A stretch of DNA of 64,000 nt from Streptomyces sp. SM10 (GTDB lineage Bacteria > Actinomycetota > Actinomycetes > Streptomycetales > Streptomycetaceae): contig NZ_NEUF01000039.1 in the NCBI RefSeq assembly GCF_002910915.1, forward strand, positions 1 to 64,000, in the 5' to 3' direction. The position numbers were made by a program, and so were the translations under genes. Of the stretch, positions 50,375 through 58,704 are shown piece after piece. Numbering within the stretch: the first letter of the stretch is position 1; each line of letters starts with the position of its first letter. The notes under the pieces are model-generated. The model was given only the letters and a program-made list of their open reading frames with translations. It did no database searches and was not told the origin of the DNA.

Positions 50375-50997
50375 GTGGAAGCGATTCAAAGGAAAATGGC
50401 AAAGCAGGCGCTTGTCGGCTTGGTTCTTGTGGCAGCAGGAATCTTCGGATATATACAGGTTTTACCAAGGGAGCCGACCGTCTGCCAGAAAGGGTCTGTT
50501 CGGGGGTGCTTGACCGGGACATAGCGGCCACGATTCTCCCGGGAACGATGACCGCTCGCGAGCGAGGGAGGAAGGTCGACGGGGTCGGAGAGAATTTCCT
50601 GTTCTCCTGCAATGTGAAAACGCGTAGTCAGGATTCCATCCTTTCCGGTGACGGCGCGGTCCACGATATTTCCGCGGATGAGTGGCTGGAAGGGGTCGAG
50701 GAGGACGCGGACGCGAGCAAGCTCGAAGTCGACTTTCAGGGCATCCGTGCGGTGTCCTACGCAACCCAGGCCTTCCTCTACGTTCCCTGTACGCCTACCG
50801 GGAAGAAGTCCGGAGCGGCCCGGCAGGATTACGGGCTGATCGTCGAGTCGAGAACGATCGGCGATACGGCGGTGACGGGGGACGAACTGCGTCAGGCGGT
50901 GACCGACTTCGCCTACGAGCTGCTGAGATACAACTACAGGATTCAGGGATGCCAGGAAGTGCGAACGCTCCCCTCCGAGCTACCCCGGTTCGCTTGA
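50375..50997 (+). pseudogene. Second copy of the four-cysteine membrane protein, frameshifted
   Basis: GTG 50375 (or ATG 50396) gives a membrane helix ALVGLVLVAAGIFGYIQV. The frame is then lost at about 50460, where GTTTTACC stands in place of GTTTTCACC in the first copy: one base is missing. The other frame then matches the first copy to its end (TKGADRLPERVCSG, VKTRSQDSILSG, SRTIGD, ELPRFA) with all four cysteines. The length 623 nt is 3n+2, as expected for one deletion. Pseudogene or sequencing error. Confidence 0.75.
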
Positions 50998-51042
50998 CTA
51001 CCTGACCGGATGCGGACATCGCCCGCGCGTGGACCATCACTA

Positions 51043-51072
51043 CTGTCCCCCACCACCCTGCGGCCTTATGGT
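51043..51072 (+). promoter_or_regulatory. Candidate glmS promoter with leaderless start
   Basis: CTGTCC (51043-51048), 18 nt and TATGGT (51067-51072) lie 6 nt before the glmS ATG, and there is no ribosome binding site. The minus-35 match is poor. Confidence 0.35.
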
Positions 51073-51078
51073 GCCGAT

Positions 51079-52926
51079 ATGTGCGGAATCGTGGGATACG
51101 TCGGGGCGCAGTCGGCGCAGGATGTCGTTGTCGCGGGGCTGAAGCGGCTGGAGTACCGGGGGTACGACTCCGCGGGGGTCGCCGTCCTCGCGGACGGGGG
51201 GCTGGCCTCCGCCAAGAAGGCGGGCAAGCTCCTCAACCTGGAGAAGGAGCTCAAGGACCGGCCGCTGCCGGCCGGGAACACCGGGATCGGGCACACCCGT
51301 TGGGCCACGCACGGCGGGCCCACCGACATCAACGCCCACCCGCATCTCGACAACGCGGGCCGGGTCGCCGTCGTGCACAACGGGATCATCGAGAACTTCG
51401 CCGCGCTGCGCGAGGAGTTGGCCGGACGGGGGCATGACCTCGCCTCCGAGACCGACACCGAGGTGGTGGCCCATCTGCTCGCCGAGGCGTACTCGGCCGG
51501 CGGCGATCTGCCCGAGGCCATGCGGGACGTGTGCCGGCGGCTGGAGGGTGCGTTCACCCTCGTCGCGGCGCACGCGGACGAGCCCGACGTGGTGGTCGGG
51601 GCACGGCGGAACTCGCCGCTCGTCGTCGGCGTGGGACAGGGGGAGATGTTCCTCGCCTCCGACGTCGCCGCCTTCATCGCGCACACCCGGGACGCCATCG
51701 AGCTCGGCCAGGACCAGGTCGTGGAGCTGCGCCGGGACGGTGCCACCGTCACCGGGTTCGACGGCTTCGCCGCGGAGACACGCGAGTACCACGTGGACTG
51801 GGACGCCTCGGCCGCCGAGAAGGGCGGCCACGCCTCCTTCATGCTCAAGGAGATCGCCGACCAGCCCAAGGCCGTCGCCGACACACTGCTCGGCCGGGTG
51901 GACGCTTCCGGCACGCTCCACCTCGACGAGGTGCGCATCGCGCCGGGCGTGCTCCGCGAGGTCGACAAGGTCGTCGTCATCGCCTGCGGCACCGCCTTCC
52001 ACGCGGGAATGATCGCCAAGTACGCCATCGAGCACTGGACGCGGCTGCCCTGCGAGACCGAGCTAGCCAGCGAGTTCCGCTACCGCGACCCGATCCTGGA
52101 CCAGCGCACCCTCGTCGTCGCCATCTCGCAGTCCGGCGAGACGATGGACACCCTGATGGCCGTCCGGCACGCCCGTGAGCAGGGGGCGAAGGTCCTCGCC
52201 ATCTGCAACACGAACGGGTCGACCATCCCGAGGGAGTCGGACGCCGTCCTCTACACGCACGCCGGTCCGGAGGTCGCCGTCGCCTCCACCAAGGCGTTCC
52301 TGACGCAGCTCGTCGCCTGCTACCTCGTCGCGCTGTACCTGGGACAGGTGCGCGGCACCAAGTGGGGCGACGAGATCCGCACCGTCGTGCGGCAGCTCTC
52401 CGCGATGTCCGGCGAGGTCGAGCGTGTGCTGGGGACGATGGAGCCGGTGCGTGAGCTGGCCCGCTCGCTGTCCGGGCACGACACGGTGCTCTTCGTCGGC
52501 CGGCACGTGGGCTACCCGGTGGCCATGGAAGGCGCGCTGAAGCTCAAGGAACTCGCCTACATGCACGCCGAGGGCTTCGCCGCCGGGGAGCTCAAGCACG
52601 GGCCGATCGCCCTCATCGAGGAGGGCCTGCCGGTCGTCGTGATCGTGCCGTCCCCGCGCGGCCGTTCGGTGCTGCACGACAAGATCGTGTCGAACATCCA
52701 GGAGATCAGGGCGCGCGGCGCCCGTACCGTCGTCATCGCCGAGGAGGGCGACGAGGAGGTCGTCCCGTACGCCGACCACCTCATCAGGATCCCGGCTACG
52801 CCTACGCTGCTTCAGCCGCTGGTCGCCACGGTGCCCTTGCAGGTGTTCGCCTGCGAGCTGGCGACCGCCCGGGGCAACGAGGTGGACCAGCCGCGCAACC
52901 TGGCGAAGTCCGTGACAGTCGAGTGA
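51079..52926 (+). CDS. glmS: Glucosamine-6-phosphate synthase (isomerising)
   Basis: The 615-residue enzyme makes glucosamine-6-phosphate from fructose-6-phosphate and glutamine, the committed step to UDP-GlcNAc. Cys2 (MCGIVGYVG) is the glutaminase nucleophile, with the amidotransferase domain to about 230. Two SIS isomerase domains follow (ISQSGETMDT near 355, LKELAYMHAEGFAAGELKHGPIAL near 495), ending RNLAKSVTVE. ATG 51079 is fixed by Cys2. It partners glmM at 38653. Confidence 0.97.
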   Translation: MCGIVGYVGAQSAQDVVVAGLKRLEYRGYDSAGVAVLADGGLASAKKAGKLLNLEKELKDRPLPAGNTGIGHTRWATHGGPTDINAHPHLDNAGRVAVVHNGIIENFAALREELAGRGHDLASETDTEVVAHLLAEAYSAGGDLPEAMRDVCRRLEGAFTLVAAHADEPDVVVGARRNSPLVVGVGQGEMFLASDVAAFIAHTRDAIELGQDQVVELRRDGATVTGFDGFAAETREYHVDWDASAAEKGGHASFMLKEIADQPKAVADTLLGRVDASGTLHLDEVRIAPGVLREVDKVVVIACGTAFHAGMIAKYAIEHWTRLPCETELASEFRYRDPILDQRTLVVAISQSGETMDTLMAVRHAREQGAKVLAICNTNGSTIPRESDAVLYTHAGPEVAVASTKAFLTQLVACYLVALYLGQVRGTKWGDEIRTVVRQLSAMSGEVERVLGTMEPVRELARSLSGHDTVLFVGRHVGYPVAMEGALKLKELAYMHAEGFAAGELKHGPIALIEEGLPVVVIVPSPRGRSVLHDKIVSNIQEIRARGARTVVIAEEGDEEVVPYADHLIRIPATPTLLQPLVATVPLQVFACELATARGNEVDQPRNLAKSVTVE

Positions 52927-53307
52927 GTGAGTGAGCGCGTGATCATTGGGGTCGGGATCGATGTGGCGGAGATCGAACGCTTCGGCGCCGCGCTGGGGCG
53001 TACGCCGCAGCTGGCCGAGCGGCTCTTCGTGGAACGGGAGCTGCTGCTGCCGGGCGGGGAGCGGCGCGGGATCGCCTCGCTGGCAGCGAGGTTCGCCGCC
53101 AAGGAGGCCCTGGCCAAGGCGCTGGGCGCACCCGGCGGGCTCCTCTGGACCGACGCGGAGGTGTGCGTCGAGGAGAGCGGCAGGCCCCGGTTGGAGGTGC
53201 GCGGCACGGTCGCGGCGCGGGCGGCCGAACTCGGCGTACGCACCTGGCACGTGTCGCTCAGCCACGACGCGGGGGTGGCGTCGGCCGTGGTGATCGCGGA
53301 GGGTTGA
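52927..53307 (+). CDS. acpS: Holo-[acyl-carrier-protein] synthase
   Basis: This 126-residue enzyme transfers phosphopantetheine from CoA to acyl carrier proteins. The motifs [12 protein letters not shown] and [13 protein letters not shown] supply the metal and CoA binding residues. Two GTG starts are possible: 52927, directly after the glmS stop, and 52939 (VIIGVGID). It is tightly spaced with nnrE/nnrD, so an operon is likely. Confidence 0.95.
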   Translation: MSERVIIGVGIDVAEIERFGAALGRTPQLAERLFVERELLLPGGERRGIASLAARFAAKEALAKALGAPGGLLWTDAEVCVEESGRPRLEVRGTVAARAAELGVRTWHVSLSHDAGVASAVVIAEG

Positions 53308-53311
53308 GCGT

Positions 53312-54763
53312 ATGCGACACGCCTACAGCGTCGAGACCGTACGTGCGGCCGAGAAGGCCCTGATGGCACGACTCCCGGAGGGGGCGCTCATGCAGCGCGC
53401 CGCCGCCGGGCTCGCGGTGGCCTGCGGTGATCTGCTCCGGCGCAACGGCCGGGTGTACGGCTCACGGGTCCTCCTCCTCGTCGGCAGCGGCGACAACGGC
53501 GGGGACACCCTCTACGCGGGAGCCCGGCTGGCCCGGCGCGGGGCCGGCGTACGGGCCCTGCTGACCTCACCCGACAAGGTCCACCGGGCGGCGCTGGACG
53601 CTCTGCTGAAGGCCGGCGGGCAGCTCCTCGACGGCCCTGACCCCGGAGCCTTCGGCCCCGTCGACCTCGTCGTCGACGGCATCACCGGGATCGGGGGCCG
53701 CGGCGGCCTGCGGCCCGGTGCCGCGGCCCTGGTGCGCGCCGTCACCCGGGGACACGCGCCCGTGCTCGCGGTGGACCTGCCCAGCGGGGTCGAGGCCGAC
53801 ACGGGCCAGGTGCTCGGCCCCGCCGTGCGGGCGGACGCGACCGTCACCTTCGGTACGTACAAGCCGGGGCTGCTCATCGACCCGGCTGCCGAGCACGCGG
53901 GCGCACTCCGGCTCGTCGACATCGGCCTGGCGGCGCAGCTGCCCGCGCGGCCGGAGCTGGAGGCCCTCCAGTACGCCGACGTCGCCGACCTGCTGCCCGT
54001 GCCCGGCGCCGAGAGCGACAAGTACCGGCGCGGGGTCGTCGGAGTGGCCGCCGGCTCGGAGCGGTACCCGGGCGCGGCCGTCCTCGCGGTCGCCGGGGCG
54101 CTGCACGGCGGCGCGGGGGCCGTGCGCTACGCGGGTTCCGGGGCCGACGCGGTGATCGCCCGCTTCCCGGAGACACTCGTGCATCCAGGACCGCCGTCGA
54201 AGGCCGGACGGGTGCAGGCCTGGGTGGTCGGGCCGGGGCTCGGCGACTCCCCGGCCGCGGCCGGGGCGGTCTCCGACGTGCTGGCCGTGGACGTCCCGGT
54301 GCTGGTCGACGCGGACGGGCTGCGGCTGATGGACGCCGGAGCCGTACGCGGACGGACCGCACCCACCGTCCTCACCCCGCACGCCGGCGAGGCCGCCGCG
54401 CTGCTCGGGGTGGGCCGCGAGGAGGTCGAGGCGGGCCGGCTCGCCGCCGTACGGGAACTCGCCGCGCGGTACCGCGCCACGGTGCTGCTGAAGGGCTCGA
54501 CGACCCTCGTCGCGGAGGAGGGGGACTCCCCCGTGCGCGTCAATCCGACCGGGACGTCCTGGCTGGCCACGGCCGGCAGCGGCGACGTGCTGTCCGGGCT
54601 GACCGGTTCGCTGCTCGCGGCGGGCCTCGCACCGCGCGACGCCGCGTCGGTCGGCGCCTATCTGCACGGGCTCGCGGCGCGCCGGGCCTCCGACGGTGCA
54701 CCGGTGTCCGCGCAGGACGTGGCGGAGGCCCTGCCGGCGGCCTGGCGGGACGTGCGGGCCTGA
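53312..54763 (+). CDS. nnr: Bifunctional NAD(P)H-hydrate epimerase/dehydratase
   Basis: This 483-residue fusion repairs hydrated NADH and NADPH. The N-terminal YjeF-like epimerase (about 1-215) has the nucleotide loop GSGDNGGDTLYAGARLA and the catalytic DGITGIGGRG. The C-terminal ADP-dependent dehydratase (about 225-483) has TPHAGEAAALLG, LLKGSTTLVA and LATAGSGDVLSGL. It starts 4 nt after acpS. Confidence 0.93.
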   Translation: MRHAYSVETVRAAEKALMARLPEGALMQRAAAGLAVACGDLLRRNGRVYGSRVLLLVGSGDNGGDTLYAGARLARRGAGVRALLTSPDKVHRAALDALLKAGGQLLDGPDPGAFGPVDLVVDGITGIGGRGGLRPGAAALVRAVTRGHAPVLAVDLPSGVEADTGQVLGPAVRADATVTFGTYKPGLLIDPAAEHAGALRLVDIGLAAQLPARPELEALQYADVADLLPVPGAESDKYRRGVVGVAAGSERYPGAAVLAVAGALHGGAGAVRYAGSGADAVIARFPETLVHPGPPSKAGRVQAWVVGPGLGDSPAAAGAVSDVLAVDVPVLVDADGLRLMDAGAVRGRTAPTVLTPHAGEAAALLGVGREEVEAGRLAAVRELAARYRATVLLKGSTTLVAEEGDSPVRVNPTGTSWLATAGSGDVLSGLTGSLLAAGLAPRDAASVGAYLHGLAARRASDGAPVSAQDVAEALPAAWRDVRA

Positions 54764-54827
54764 TCCAGGCTGGAACGAAGGCCCGGGCAGTGCGGGCCGG
54801 AGCGACAGGGACGGACGGTGATCGGTC

Positions 54828-55214
54828 GTGGGCAGCGGCAGCGGCATACGCGTACGCAGGGTGTACGACCCGCCGGAGGACGACGACGGCACCCGCGTCC
54901 TGGTCGACCGGCTCTGGCCGCGCGGGATCTCGAAGGAACACGCGGCGGTCGACCTGTGGGCCAAGGACGTGACGCCCTCGAAGGAGCTCCGGACCTGGTA
55001 CCACGAGGACCGCACGGGGGACCGCTACGACGACTTCGTGGACCGCTACCGCACCGAGCTCGGCGACCCCGCCCACACCGAGGCCGTCGAGGGGCTGCTT
55101 GCCCTGCTGCGCAAGGGCGGCGCCGTCACCCTCGTCACCGCCGTGAAGGACGTCCCCACCAGCCATGTCCCGGTCCTCGTCGACCATCTGGAGCACGCCC
55201 TCGACCACCGCTGA
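54828..55214 (+). CDS. DUF488 family protein
   Basis: This 128-residue protein has the typical DUF488 sequence: IRVRRVYDPPEDDDGTRVLVDRLWPRGISKE and a later LVTAVKDVPTSHVPVL. DUF488 proteins are common and uncharacterised. GTG start 64 nt after nnr and in line with it. Confidence 0.85.
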   Translation: MGSGSGIRVRRVYDPPEDDDGTRVLVDRLWPRGISKEHAAVDLWAKDVTPSKELRTWYHEDRTGDRYDDFVDRYRTELGDPAHTEAVEGLLALLRKGGAVTLVTAVKDVPTSHVPVLVDHLEHALDHR

Positions 55215-55275
55215 CCGCCTCACCGGGCACGGGAGGTCGAGGGCACAGGCGTACGGCTCTGAGAGACTGGGCGCG

Positions 55276-56430
55276 ATGAACGAGACAGCGACCCTGAGAG
55301 CCCGTGCCGAGATCGACCTCGCCGCGTTGCGCGCCAATGTGCGCGCCCTGCGTGCGCGGGCGTCCGGGGCGCAGCTCATGGCCGTGGTGAAGTCCGACGC
55401 GTACGGGCACGGAGCGGTGCCCTGCGCCAGGGCGGCGCAGGAGGCCGGGGCGGACTGGCTGGGAACCGCCACGCCGCAGGAGGCGCTCGCGCTGCGCGCC
55501 GCCGGTATCGGCGGCCGGGTGATGTGCTGGCTGTGGACGCCCGGCGGCCCCTGGCGCGAGGCGGTCGAGGCGGACATCGACGTCTCGGTGAGCGGGATGT
55601 GGGCCCTGGAGGAGCTCGTCGCCGCCGCCACGGAGGCGGGGACCGCGGCCCGGGTCCAGCTCAAGGCCGACACGGGCCTGGGACGCAACGGCTGCCAGCC
55701 CGCGGACTGGCCGGAACTCGTCACGGCCGCCCGGGCCGCCGAGGAGGCGGGCATCCTGCGCGTCACCGGTCTCTGGTCGCACTTCGCCTGCGCCGACGAG
55801 CCGGGCCACCCGTCGATCGCCGCCCAGCTGGACGTCTTCCGCGACATGGTGGCCTACGCCGAGAAGGAGGGCGTCCGGCCCGAGGTCCGGCACATCGCCA
55901 ACTCCCCGGCGACGCTCACGGTGCCCGAGTCCCACTTCGACCTCGTACGCACCGGGATCGCGATGTACGGCATCTCGCCCAGCCCCGAGCTGGGCACCCC
56001 GGCCGACTTCGGGCTGCGCCCCGTCATGACGCTCGCGGCGTCCGTCGCGCTGGTCAAGCAGGTGCCCCCCGGGCACGGCATCAGCTACGGGCACCACTAC
56101 ACGACCTCCGCCGAGACGACGCTCGCCCTGGTGCCGGTCGGCTACGCGGACGGCATCCCGCGTCACGCGTCGGGGCGGGGCCCCGTCCTCGTCGCAGGCG
56201 CCGTACGCACGATCGCGGGCCGGGTCGCGATGGACCAGTTCGTGGTCGACCTGGAGGGCGACACCCTGGAGGCGGGCGCGGAGGCGGTGCTGTTCGGGCC
56301 GGGGGACCGGGGCGAGCCGAGCGCGGAGGACTGGGCCGTGGCGGCGGACACGATCGCGTACGAGATCGTCACACGCATCGGCGCGCGCGTCCCCCGCGTC
56401 CATCTCCACGAGGACTCCGGCCGGGGCTGA
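55276..56430 (+). CDS. alr: Alanine racemase
   Basis: The 384-residue PLP enzyme makes D-alanine for peptidoglycan. The PLP lysine is in AVVKSDAYGHGA near residue 39; the catalytic tyrosine in VPVGYADGIPR near 275; GRVAMDQFVVDL and MYGISPSP are also present. ATG 55276 gives MNETATLRARAEIDLAALRANVRAL, the family start. Confidence 0.96.
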   Translation: MNETATLRARAEIDLAALRANVRALRARASGAQLMAVVKSDAYGHGAVPCARAAQEAGADWLGTATPQEALALRAAGIGGRVMCWLWTPGGPWREAVEADIDVSVSGMWALEELVAAATEAGTAARVQLKADTGLGRNGCQPADWPELVTAARAAEEAGILRVTGLWSHFACADEPGHPSIAAQLDVFRDMVAYAEKEGVRPEVRHIANSPATLTVPESHFDLVRTGIAMYGISPSPELGTPADFGLRPVMTLAASVALVKQVPPGHGISYGHHYTTSAETTLALVPVGYADGIPRHASGRGPVLVAGAVRTIAGRVAMDQFVVDLEGDTLEAGAEAVLFGPGDRGEPSAEDWAVAADTIAYEIVTRIGARVPRVHLHEDSGRG

Positions 56431-56491
56431 GCCCCGGTCAGGCAAGGACCATGGTCCGGCGACGACAACGACGACGAAGGAGCGCGGCACG

Positions 56492-57703
56492 GTGAGCGAG
56501 ACCAGCGCGGAGGACGTGGTGGCGACGGCGGCCGTCGCGGCGGCCGGCTGGCGCCGGGCGGGCATCGCCGGTGCGGCGATAGGCGTCATCGCCGCGGGCG
56601 CGGCCGCGGGCGTCGCCGTCGAGCGGCTCACCGTGGGCCGCGGCATGCGCAAGAAGGCGCGTCTCGCGCTGGACGCCTCCGGACCGTACGGGTCCCTGCG
56701 GGGGCTGCCCGGCAGGGCCGTCGCCGACGACGGCACCGAGCTGTACTACGAGGTCGACGAGATCGAGCCGGACGGCGGTACGAGCCGTGCCGGCAAGGCC
56801 CCCGCGGGCTCCGGGCCGCGCCGGCGCAGGCTCTTCGGCAGCAAGGACCCCGCGCCCCTGACCGTCGTCTTCAGCCACGGCTACTGCCTCGGACAGGACT
56901 CCTGGCACTTCCAGCGGGCGGCGTTGCGCGGGCTCGTCCGCACGGTCCACTGGGACCAGCGCAGCCACGGCCGCTCCGAGCGGGGCAGGGCGCAGGCCGA
57001 GGGTGTACCGGTCGGCATCGACCAGCTGGGCCGCGACCTCAAGGCGGTCCTGGACGCGGCGGCTCCCGAGGGCCCGGTGGTGCTGGTGGGGCACTCCATG
57101 GGCGGCATGACGATGATGGCGCTCGCCGACCGGTATCCGGAACTGATCCGCGACCGGGTGGCCGCAGTCGCGTTCGTCGGGACGTCGAGCGGAAGGCTCG
57201 GCGAGGTGAACTTCGGGCTCCCGGTCGCGGGCGTGAACGCGGTGCGTCGGGTGCTGCCCGGGGTGCTGAAGGCGCTCGGCTCGCAGACGGAACTGGTGGA
57301 GCGGGGGCGACGGGCCACCGCCGACCTGTTCGCGGGGCTGATCAAGCGGTACTCGTTCGGATCGCGGGACGTGGACCCGGCGGTCGCGCGGTTCGCGGAG
57401 CGGCTCATCGAGTCGACCCCGATCGATGTGGTCGCCGAGTTCTATCCGGCCTTCACCGAGCACGACAAGAGCGGCGCCCTGCCGGCGTTCGGCGGTATCC
57501 CGGTGCTCATCCTGGCCGGTGACAAGGATCTCGTGACCCCCAGCTCGCACAGCGAGGTCATCGCGGACGAGCTTCCGGACGCGGAGCTGGTCATCGTGCC
57601 GGACGCCGGGCACCTGGTGATGCTGGAACACCCGGTGACGGTCACCGACCGGCTCGCGGACCTGCTCGTACGGATCGGAGCCGTTCCGGCCGAGGCGCGC
57701 TGA
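56492..57703 (+). CDS. Alpha/beta hydrolase, membrane-anchored
   Basis: This 403-residue protein has one membrane helix near 20-45 (AGIAGAAIGVIAAGAAAGVAVERL) and an alpha/beta hydrolase fold from about 80. The nucleophile is in VGHSMGGM near residue 198, the acid in AGDKDLVTP near 342 and the histidine in DAGHLVMLEHP. The substrate is unknown. GTG start, between alr and tsaE as in related genomes. Confidence 0.85.
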   Translation: MSETSAEDVVATAAVAAAGWRRAGIAGAAIGVIAAGAAAGVAVERLTVGRGMRKKARLALDASGPYGSLRGLPGRAVADDGTELYYEVDEIEPDGGTSRAGKAPAGSGPRRRRLFGSKDPAPLTVVFSHGYCLGQDSWHFQRAALRGLVRTVHWDQRSHGRSERGRAQAEGVPVGIDQLGRDLKAVLDAAAPEGPVVLVGHSMGGMTMMALADRYPELIRDRVAAVAFVGTSSGRLGEVNFGLPVAGVNAVRRVLPGVLKALGSQTELVERGRRATADLFAGLIKRYSFGSRDVDPAVARFAERLIESTPIDVVAEFYPAFTEHDKSGALPAFGGIPVLILAGDKDLVTPSSHSEVIADELPDAELVIVPDAGHLVMLEHPVTVTDRLADLLVRIGAVPAEAR

Positions 57704-57722
57704 TCCTCTAACGTGGGTCGGC

Positions 57723-58244
57723 ATGGAAGCAGCGCACGACGGCCCGGCAGCACCGGGCGCCGTCACCCTGGACGTCGCCGTCGAGTCCCCCGAGGAGATG
57801 AAGGAGCTGGGCCGCCGGATCGCCGGTGTGCTGGCCCCCGGCGACCTGGTGATGCTCACCGGTGAGCTCGGCGCGGGCAAGACCACCCTGACCCGCGGTC
57901 TCGGCGAAGGGCTCGGGGTGCGGGGCGCCGTCACCTCGCCGACCTTCGTCATCGCCCGGGTCCATCCGCCTCTCGGCACGGGGCCCGCTCTGGTGCACGT
58001 CGACGCGTACCGCCTGGGCGGCGGCCTCGACGAGATGGAGGACCTGGACCTGGACGTCTCACTGCCGGATTCGGTGATCGTCGTGGAGTGGGGCGACGGC
58101 AAGGTCGAGGAGCTGTCGGATGACCGGCTGCGCGTGGTGATCGACCGCGCCGTCGGCGACACCGACGACGAACGCCGCACGGTGACCCTGGTGGGGATCG
58201 GTGCGCGCTGGGCGGGGCTCGGCGTGGAGCTGACAGCGCTCTGA
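57723..58244 (+). CDS. tsaE: tRNA threonylcarbamoyladenosine biosynthesis ATPase TsaE
   Basis: The 173-residue TsaE is the ATPase that resets the TsaBDE complex in t6A37 synthesis. Walker A is GELGAGKTTLTRGL near 45; TSPTFVIARVH, HVDAYRL and VIVVEWGDG are conserved. It starts 19 nt after the hydrolase. The tsaB, rimI and tsaD genes that usually follow in Streptomyces are not next here. Confidence 0.95.
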   Translation: MEAAHDGPAAPGAVTLDVAVESPEEMKELGRRIAGVLAPGDLVMLTGELGAGKTTLTRGLGEGLGVRGAVTSPTFVIARVHPPLGTGPALVHVDAYRLGGGLDEMEDLDLDVSLPDSVIVVEWGDGKVEELSDDRLRVVIDRAVGDTDDERRTVTLVGIGARWAGLGVELTAL

Positions 58245-58355
58245 GAGCCGCCCCCCCCGGACGGCTCGGGGGCAGGATTTCCCGACGCTTTCCGACAGGC
58301 GGTCGGTAAAATGTTGCGCGAGGGAGGCTCGCCGTGGTCACATGGTGGGAGGGAC

Positions 58356-58375
58356 TGGTTAGGTCTGCCTAACCA
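58356..58375 (+). promoter_or_regulatory. Iron-box-like palindrome
   Basis: TGGTTAGG, spacer TCTG, CCTAACCA: a perfect 8-bp inverted repeat. The core TTAGGT...GCCTAACC fits the DmdR/IdeR iron box (TTAGGTTAGGCTAACCTAA) at about 14 of 19 positions. It lies 30 nt before the small ORF and about 45 nt after TAAAAT (58307-58312), so a regulator there could block transcription. Confidence 0.55.
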
Positions 58376-58405
58376 TGCCCCTCGCCCAAGCCCGAGGAGG
58401 CATCC

Positions 58406-58585
58406 ATGCCGGCATCCGAGCGTGAAGTGCAGCCGCAGTCGCCGCAGGCGGAGCCACCGTCGGCTTCCGCGCTGTCGATGAAGGACCTGCTGGCCTCCTG
58501 CGCCGCCGCGACGGCGGTCTCGACCCCGCCGCGCGACGAGAGCGCGGACGACGACACCGGGGACGCCGGGCGCGACGCGGCCTGA
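58406..58585 (+). CDS. Small 59-residue protein, unknown
   Basis: ATG 58406 follows GAGGAGG (58394-58400) with a good 5-nt spacing, and the frame is open for 59 residues. The product is rich in Ser, Pro and Ala, has SMKDLLASCAAATAVSTPP in its middle with the only cysteine, and ends in an acidic tail. It has no signal peptide or membrane segment. The strong ribosome binding site and the iron-box-like palindrome upstream suggest a real, metal-regulated gene. It could also be a small peptide precursor, but nothing in the neighbourhood supports a maturation system. Confidence 0.55.
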   Translation: MPASEREVQPQSPQAEPPSASALSMKDLLASCAAATAVSTPPRDESADDDTGDAGRDAA

Positions 58586-58704
58586 GGGCGGAGTTCCCCG
58601 GGTGGGGCCGGCCCGCGCGTCGCCTCTCAGGACCTCCGGGCCGACCGTCGCGCGTCGTCTCCACGCGGCACGAGCGCGGGTGTCGTGTCCCGTGCCTCAC
58701 AAGC

